From PVC group bacterium (GTDB lineage Bacteria; Verrucomicrobiota; Kiritimatiellia; SS1-B-03-39; UBA6053): a DNA stretch of 11,445 bases. Each line of letters begins with the position of its first letter. Position 1 is the stretch's first letter. The position numbers and the translations under genes were made by a program. The stretch is from contig PXDP01000176.1 of NCBI GenBank assembly GCA_003565035.1, positions 1 to 11,445 on the forward strand. Direction: 5' to 3'. Shown here one piece after another: positions 8,401-11,445 of this stretch. The notes beneath the pieces were generated by a model. That model was not told the DNA's origin. It made no database searches and worked only from the letters and a program-made list of their open reading frames with translations.

Positions 8401-9024
8401 GGCTGGGCCTACGATATCGGCTTCGGCGGACTCGATCATGTGCTCTCCAGCGGCGAGAACGTCAACGTGCTGGTGCTCGACACCGAGGTCTATTCCAACA
8501 CCGGCGGGCAGGCCTCCAAAGCCACCCCCATCGGTGCCGCCGCCAAATTCGCGGTGGGCGGCAAACCCACCGGCAAAACCGATCTGGCCCTGCAGGCCAT
8601 CCTCAAAGGCAACGTCTACGTGGCCAACATCGCCCTGGGCGCCAAACTTCCGCAGGCCCTCCGCGCCATCCGCGAGGCCGAAGCCTATCCCGGCCCCTCC
8701 CTCATCCTCGCCTACAGCCCCTGCATCGCCCACGGCTACTCCCTCAGCCGCGCCCTCTCCCAGGAGGCCCTCGCGGTGGACACCGGCTACTGGCCCCTCT
8801 TCCGCTACGATCCCCGCCTCAAAGCCGACGGACAACCCGCCCTCCTGCTCGACTCCCCGGAACCCAAACGTCCCCTCAAAGATTTCCTCCAGAACGAACT
8901 CCGCTTCCGTCTGCCCGAACTCGCCGATCCCGCCCTCGCCGAAACCCGTGCCCGCGACGCCCAGGCCGCCGCCCGCGCCCGCTACGCCCTCCTCAAAACC
9001 CTCGCGGAGCCCCCCGCCCCATGA
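5494..9024 (+). CDS. nifJ: Pyruvate:ferredoxin (flavodoxin) oxidoreductase
   Basis: This single-chain PFOR of 1176 residues converts pyruvate and CoA to acetyl-CoA and CO2, passing electrons to ferredoxin or flavodoxin. The order is as in NifJ. The pyruvate-binding domain has YPITPSS (T36), MQSEGGAAG (E69) and HVAARA (R119). A CoA-binding domain has YGLGSDGTVGAN from 427. Two ferredoxin-type [4Fe-4S] sets follow: CIQCGHCVLVCP (C693, C696, C699, C703) and CTGCGLCVEICP (C747, C750, C753, C757). The C-terminal ThDP domain has the proximal cluster cysteines C816, C819, C844 and C1077, and GDGWAYDIGFGG at 968 with DTEVYSNTGGQ (N1002). It lacks the extra C-terminal domain of the longer Desulfovibrio enzyme. 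ATG 5494 is preceded by GAGGAA at suitable spacing. The stop overlaps the next gene by four bases (ATGA). All cluster and cofactor residues are intact. Third positions are strongly C-biased. Confidence 0.97.
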   Translation: MAPSSPQHSTLCLDGNHAAADVAYRLNELCAIYPITPSSKMGELADEWSHRGRPNLWGAVPEVVEMQSEGGAAGALHGALQTGALATTFTSSQGLLLMLPNFYKIAGELTPCAVHVAARALATQGLSIFGDHSDVMAARTTGFALLFAASVQEAHDFALISQAASLQGRIPFLHIFDGFRTSHEIAPVDRLTDDTLRALIDPEALNAHRARSLNPNRPVLRGTAQNPDVFFQSRESVNAYYDALPEIVQSRMDRLAAETGRAYHLIDYHGAPDAERVIVIMGSGAVTAAETAAHLVQLGQKVGVLTVRLYRPWPAEAFLEALPASVQSVAVLDRTKEPGAPAEPLCLDVAATLQSTRPGLRILGGRYGLGSKEFTPAMVRAVFDELARDTPKPRFTVGIEDDLTQLSLSIDPAFHLEDPAATRALFYGLGSDGTVGANRNTLNILSEHTGLHVQGYFVFDSNKSGSRTVSHLRFGPNPVRAPYLIQSANFIACHHFSFVKILDLLENAAPGAILLLNAPHGPDTLPKHLPREMLEDIRRLNLSLHVIDAARVAREAGLGGRINTVMQTCFFALSGILPREEALEAVRTEIRRSYGSKGADIVTKNLAAVDTCLQHLHPVPLPEDLPANAPRENPVPRDAPDFVRNVTGPLLAGKGDALPVSALPADGTWPVGTAKWSKRDLSAIVPAWEPDLCIQCGHCVLVCPHGVITVRQAEAAQVPDPVPSSPLRGVDPGENLRYLLNISLPDCTGCGLCVEICPAKDRTNPSRKSLNLVEKTDHSEVQRLFDAIPVRHDQTNPATVRGVQYLPGTFEFPGACAGCGETPYLRLVSQLFGDRMLIANATGCSSIYGGNLPTTPWTTDNHGRGPAWSNSLFEDNAEFGYGFRLGVNALTRQAFASLTELAPALNLPPDTARLLGPPPETPTEFTRHRHALERVLTAARALPDTAARRTLLELGDHLVPRSVWIIGGDGWAYDIGFGGLDHVLSSGENVNVLVLDTEVYSNTGGQASKATPIGAAAKFAVGGKPTGKTDLALQAILKGNVYVANIALGAKLPQALRAIREAEAYPGPSLILAYSPCIAHGYSLSRALSQEALAVDTGYWPLFRYDPRLKADGQPALLLDSPEPKRPLKDFLQNELRFRLPELADPALAETRARDAQAAARARYALLKTLAEPPAP

Positions 9025-10016
9025 CCCTCACCACCCGCTACCTCGGCTTTGATCTCACCAGCCCCTTCATCGCCTCCGCCTCCCCCCTCACCGGAAAAAT
9101 CGACAGCCTCAAAGCTCTCGAAGATGCCGGAACCGCCGCCGTGGTTCTCCCCTCCGTCTTCGAAGAACAACTTCGGCAGGAACGCGAAGCCATCGACGCC
9201 TTCACCGCCCTGCAGGCCGACACCCTCACCGAGGCCCAGAGCTTTTTTCCCGACCCCGCCCTCTACGAACGCGAAAGCCACCGCACCCTCGACCTCGTCC
9301 GCGCCGCCCGCGAATCCCTCGACATCCCCGTCATCGCCAGCCTCAACGGCATCTCACCCGACGGCTGGGTGCTTTTCGCCAAAGAACTCGTCGACGCCGG
9401 AGCGCAGGCCATCGAACTCAACCTCTACCACATCGGTTCCGATCCCGCCGTCAGCGGTGACGAAATCGAAGCCCGTCACGAAGAGACCGTCCGCGCCGTC
9501 CGCCAGGCCATCGATGTCCCCCTCGCCGTAAAACTCAGCCCCTGGTTCAGTTCCTTCGCCAACGTCGCCCATCGCATCACCCACGCCGGCGCCGATGCCC
9601 TGGTGCTCTTCAACCGCTTTTATCTGCCCGACATCGATCCCGAAACACTCACCCTCGAACGAACCCTGCAGCTCAGCCGGTCGCAGGACCTGCTGCTGCC
9701 CATGAGCTGGATCGCCATGCTCCGCCCGCACCATCAGAACCACCTCGCCCTCACCGGCGGACTTCACCAGCCCCTCGACGCCGTCAAAGGCCTCATGGCC
9801 GGTGCCGACGCCCTCATGAGCACCGCCGCCCTCCTCAAAAACGGCCCCGGACATCTCGTTCACCTCCGCGAAGGCCTCATCCAGTGGATGAACGCCAAAG
9901 GCTATTCAAGCCTCGACGAACTCCGCGGCTGCATGAGCCGCGACCGCGTCCGCAATCCCGACCTCTTCGAACGCACCAACTACATGAAGCTCCTCGACTC
10001 CTGGCCCGGGCTGTAG
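9021..10016 (+). CDS. Dihydroorotate dehydrogenase-like flavoprotein coupled to PFOR
   Basis: This 331-residue TIM-barrel protein is of the PyrD-like type. Family-like segments are an N-terminal LGFDLTSPFIASASPLT, VIASLNG (104-110), AIELNLY (130-136), AVKLSPW with K171, a C-terminal LTGGLH (244-249) that would bind FMN phosphate, and GADALMSTAALL. In true dihydroorotate dehydrogenases the IELNL strand continues into SCPN and a loop with the catalytic Cys or Ser. Here it continues YHIGSDP, so the second Asn and the usual catalytic loop are absent. It is therefore probably not the pyrimidine enzyme. Its ATG overlaps the nifJ stop by four bases, implying translational coupling and a role tied to PFOR, perhaps as an electron acceptor or redox partner. 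I recall annotated 'DHOD-like' genes beside PFOR in other bacteria; the function is unknown to me. No iron-sulfur motif is present. Confidence 0.9.
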   Translation: MTLTTRYLGFDLTSPFIASASPLTGKIDSLKALEDAGTAAVVLPSVFEEQLRQEREAIDAFTALQADTLTEAQSFFPDPALYERESHRTLDLVRAARESLDIPVIASLNGISPDGWVLFAKELVDAGAQAIELNLYHIGSDPAVSGDEIEARHEETVRAVRQAIDVPLAVKLSPWFSSFANVAHRITHAGADALVLFNRFYLPDIDPETLTLERTLQLSRSQDLLLPMSWIAMLRPHHQNHLALTGGLHQPLDAVKGLMAGADALMSTAALLKNGPGHLVHLREGLIQWMNAKGYSSLDELRGCMSRDRVRNPDLFERTNYMKLLDSWPGL

Positions 10017-11131
10017 CCTCCCCCGATCCCCCGACCCGACGGATCCGTCGGATCCTCCCCGCCCGCCAGTGGCCGCTCCGTGGAGATCAGCAGTTGGGTC
10101 AAGGGCGGATTGATGAAGTAGTTGCTGCGCCCGATTTTGCGCTTGATCAGAAACCCGTCTTTGACCAGAGCCTCCAGATAACGGGTGGCGGTCAGGCGTG
10201 TGACACCGAGATCCTTTTCCACAAATTCGATCTTCGTGTAGGGATGCGTGAAAAGATTGTAGAGCAGATCACGGCTGTAAAACTTATAGAGGGCACGGAG
10301 CCGATTTTTCGTTTCCTCCAGCAGACGCAGTATCCCCCCTATCGTGTCCAGCGTTCGGCGGGACGTATCCTCCACCGCCTCCAGCAGGTACAGCACCCAT
10401 TCCTCCCAGGTGTCCTCGGTGCGCACCGTCTGCAAAAGCCGGTAATACTCGGACTTTCGTTCCAGAATACTGCGGCTCAGGTACAGGATGGGAATATCCA
10501 GCAATTGATTCTGCACCAGATACAACACATTCAGGATACGCCCGGTTCTGCCGTTCCCATCATAAAAAGGGTGTATGGTTTCGAAGCGATGATGAATCAG
10601 GGCCATGCGAATCAGCGGATCCGCGTCATACGCGGGCTCCTGATGGATAAAGCGCTCCAGATCCCCCAGAAGGTCGGGGATTTTTTCCGGAGTGGGAGGT
10701 TCATACACGATACGCCCGGTGTCATCCCGCAGGGTGGTGCCGGGAAGCTTGCGGAGTCCGGCGCGGTTTTGCTCCAGTTCCGCCTGTATGTCCACAAGCA
10801 GGTTGACGCTCAGCAACCCGTTTCGTTTGAGAGCCTGATGCCCCACGGTGAGGGCCTGCCGATACCGCAGAACCTCTTTCGCCGCCGGGGGGAGATCACC
10901 GAGGCTGTTGGCCTCCTGTTGGAACAACTCGTCATGGGTGGTGACAATGTTTTCAATCGCGGAGGAATCTTTCGCCTCCTGCAAACTCAAGGTGTTGATG
11001 AGAAGTTCCTGCTCCGGCAACGAAGCGGATTTGCCTTTTAATTCAGCCAAAACCCGACTGGAGCGACTGAGCTGCTTCAGAATCGCAGGCGTCTCAAATC
11101 GTTTGGGATCAATGCGGTTCAAGGACTTCAT
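9980..11131 (-). CDS. Fic-family protein adenylyltransferase, class II, with C-terminal winged helix
   Basis: Fic proteins transfer AMP (or a related group) from a nucleotide to a hydroxyl side chain on a target protein. The catalytic motif HPFYDGNGRTGR is complete at residues 187-198 (H187, D191, N193, R195, R198). An N-terminal inhibitory motif, SSAIEN at 56-61 with E60, matches S/TxxxE(G/N), so the enzyme is likely self-inhibited (class II). Residues about 285-345 (EKDLGVTRLTATRYLEALV, GFLIKRKIGRSNYF) look like a winged helix-turn-helix, as in many stand-alone Fic proteins. MKSLNRIDPKRF was chosen because the conserved N-terminal segment starts soon after. No good Shine-Dalgarno sequence is seen, and ATGATGATGCCATGA just upstream makes a four-codon frame whose stop overlaps this start. 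Residues after about 352 form a low-complexity Gly/Pro/Asp/Ser tail whose gene end overlaps the DHOD-like gene by 37 bases. The target is unknown. Confidence 0.93.
   Translation of the reverse strand: MKSLNRIDPKRFETPAILKQLSRSSRVLAELKGKSASLPEQELLINTLSLQEAKDSSAIENIVTTHDELFQQEANSLGDLPPAAKEVLRYRQALTVGHQALKRNGLLSVNLLVDIQAELEQNRAGLRKLPGTTLRDDTGRIVYEPPTPEKIPDLLGDLERFIHQEPAYDADPLIRMALIHHRFETIHPFYDGNGRTGRILNVLYLVQNQLLDIPILYLSRSILERKSEYYRLLQTVRTEDTWEEWVLYLLEAVEDTSRRTLDTIGGILRLLEETKNRLRALYKFYSRDLLYNLFTHPYTKIEFVEKDLGVTRLTATRYLEALVKDGFLIKRKIGRSNYFINPPLTQLLISTERPLAGGEDPTDPSGRGIGGGYSPGQESRSFM
10033..10059. repeat. Three 9-bp units and a 16-bp perfect palindrome
   Basis: GACCCGACG, GATCCGTCG and GATCCTCCC follow each other in 9-bp phase, related to the longer array at 11227-11289. 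Within them, CCGACGGATCCGTCGG (10036-10051) is a perfect palindrome that could fold as a 6-bp stem with a GATC loop. It lies 20 bases after the DHOD-like stop and inside the Fic coding tail, where it encodes DPTDPSG on the minus strand. There is no T-run, so an intrinsic terminator is not supported, although the stem could still affect both converging transcripts. Confidence 0.55.
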
Positions 11132-11141
11132 GGCATCATCA

Positions 11142-11193
11142 TGTATAAAAAAGTCAAAAAAGTAAACACTTTAGAAAAACGTGTATAAAAAAG
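11142..11193. repeat. 12-bp direct repeat pair upstream of fic
   Basis: TGTATAAAAAAG occurs at 11142-11153 and 11182-11193, with starts exactly 40 bases apart, close to four helical turns. On the fic strand the motif reads CTTTTTTATACA and contains TATACA, which could serve as a -10 box, but no good -35 was found at the right distance. The pair lies in the AT-rich region just upstream of the fic start and is a candidate binding site, possibly for the Fic winged-helix domain itself. That last point is speculation. Confidence 0.5.
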
Positions 11194-11226
11194 ATAAGAA
11201 TCTATGCAGGTCCTACCGCTCCACGC

Positions 11227-11289
11227 GATCCGACCGATCTGACTGATCTGACCGCTCTGACCGATCCGACCGATCCGTCAGATCTGACA
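11227..11289. repeat. Seven tandem 9-bp units, consensus GATCYGACC
   Basis: The units are GATCCGACC, GATCTGACT, GATCTGACC, GCTCTGACC, GATCCGACC, GATCCGTCA and GATCTGACA, with no break in phase over 63 bp. Six of the seven carry GATC, and another GATC follows at 11292. No start codon reads into the array in the frame that would encode the Asp-Pro/Leu-Thr repeat. Related units occur at 10033-10059. It is probably a family of short repeats spread in this genome. Relevance to GATC methylation is possible but untested. Confidence 0.85.
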
Positions 11290-11317
11290 GCGATCGGCGC
11301 TCCCAAATTTAGCCACA

Positions 11318-11424
11318 GGGCTTTCGCTCCATAACACTCTTGATGCCAACGGCATCACATTCGTCAGCAAGGGGCAACGCCCCTTGAGATCCCAAGCAGA
11401 ATACCGCGCATCCTGTAGGGATGC
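11318..11424. repeat. Cluster of short hairpins, likely an intergenic repeat element running off the window
   Basis: Four small inverted repeats lie within 107 bases. GGGC-TTTC-GCTC (11318-11329) contains one G:U pair. TGATGCC-AAC-GGCATCA (11341-11357) is a perfect 7-bp stem. CAAGGGGC-AAC-GCCCCTTG (11368-11386) is a perfect 8-bp stem. GCATCC-TGTAG-GGATGC (11408-11424) is a perfect 6-bp stem. The second and third share the same AAC loop. No T-run follows any of them, and no credible coding frame covers the region. The pattern suggests a structured intergenic repeat or an RNA gene whose remainder lies beyond 11445. Confidence 0.55.
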
Positions 11425-11445
11425 CATTCCTCTTCGCGCGTAAAG

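Noticed and set aside
5524..8835. Minus-strand open frame of 1103 codons opposite nifJ
   Set aside because: It is a shadow caused by the strong C bias at third positions of nifJ. The translation is low-complexity Gly/Ala/Glu with no motifs.
10036..10051. Intrinsic terminator for the nifJ operon
   Set aside because: The palindrome can form a stem, but no T-run follows on either strand, so only a repeat/palindrome is reported.
9884..11041. Plus-strand 385-codon frame opposite fic
   Set aside because: It is antisense to an intact Fic gene with a complete catalytic motif and contains no recognisable domain.
11227..11289. CRISPR array
   Set aside because: The units are 9 bp and directly adjacent with no spacers, so this is a simple tandem repeat.
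11368..11386. Rho-independent terminator at the CAAGGGGC/GCCCCTTG hairpin
   Set aside because: No T-run follows on either strand, and similar hairpins lie beside it, which fits a repeat element better.

Overview
The window is bacterial chromosome carrying central carbon metabolism, probably from the Verrucomicrobiota/Kiritimatiellota area of the tree. That placement is weak inference: it rests on gene content (homodimeric-type pyruvate dehydrogenase next to NifJ-type pyruvate:ferredoxin oxidoreductase and its DHOD-like partner), C-rich third codon positions, and spacers full of short degenerate repeats. No rRNA, tRNA, CRISPR array or transposase was seen.

Layout. Positions 1-3939 (minus strand) hold aceE and the 5' two thirds or so of aceF, the E1 and E2 subunits of pyruvate dehydrogenase; aceF runs off the left edge. 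Positions 3940-4780 are a mixed, lower-GC spacer. It contains the aceE leader with a 13-bp direct repeat, a possible 32-codon small ORF, a remnant of a nucleotidyltransferase-like gene, and five copies of an 8-bp motif. Positions 4781-5430 (plus) are a compact AbrB-type antitoxin / PIN-domain toxin pair. Its -10 box sits exactly between the arms of a perfect inverted repeat. Positions 5494-10016 (plus) are a translationally coupled pair: a full-length pyruvate:ferredoxin (flavodoxin) oxidoreductase and a dihydroorotate-dehydrogenase-like flavoprotein that lacks the usual catalytic loop. Positions 9980-11131 (minus) encode a class II Fic AMP-transferase with a C-terminal winged helix; its tail overlaps the end of the DHOD-like gene convergently. 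Positions 11132-11445 are non-coding and hold a 12-bp direct repeat pair, seven tandem 9-bp GATC-containing units and a cluster of short hairpins that probably continues past the edge.

How it works together. The two divergent operons perform the same overall conversion, pyruvate plus CoA to acetyl-CoA and CO2. They pass electrons to different acceptors: NAD+ through the lipoyl complex, or ferredoxin/flavodoxin through PFOR. This fits an organism that moves between oxic and anoxic conditions. Three toxin-like elements (a decayed nucleotidyltransferase, a VapBC-like pair and Fic) surround the PFOR operon and suggest insertion and decay between core genes. The most promising unexplained item is the DHOD-like protein coupled to PFOR. 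The best non-coding signals are the toxin-antitoxin operator, the 9-bp GATC repeats (a related patch has become the C-terminus of Fic) and the terminal hairpin cluster.
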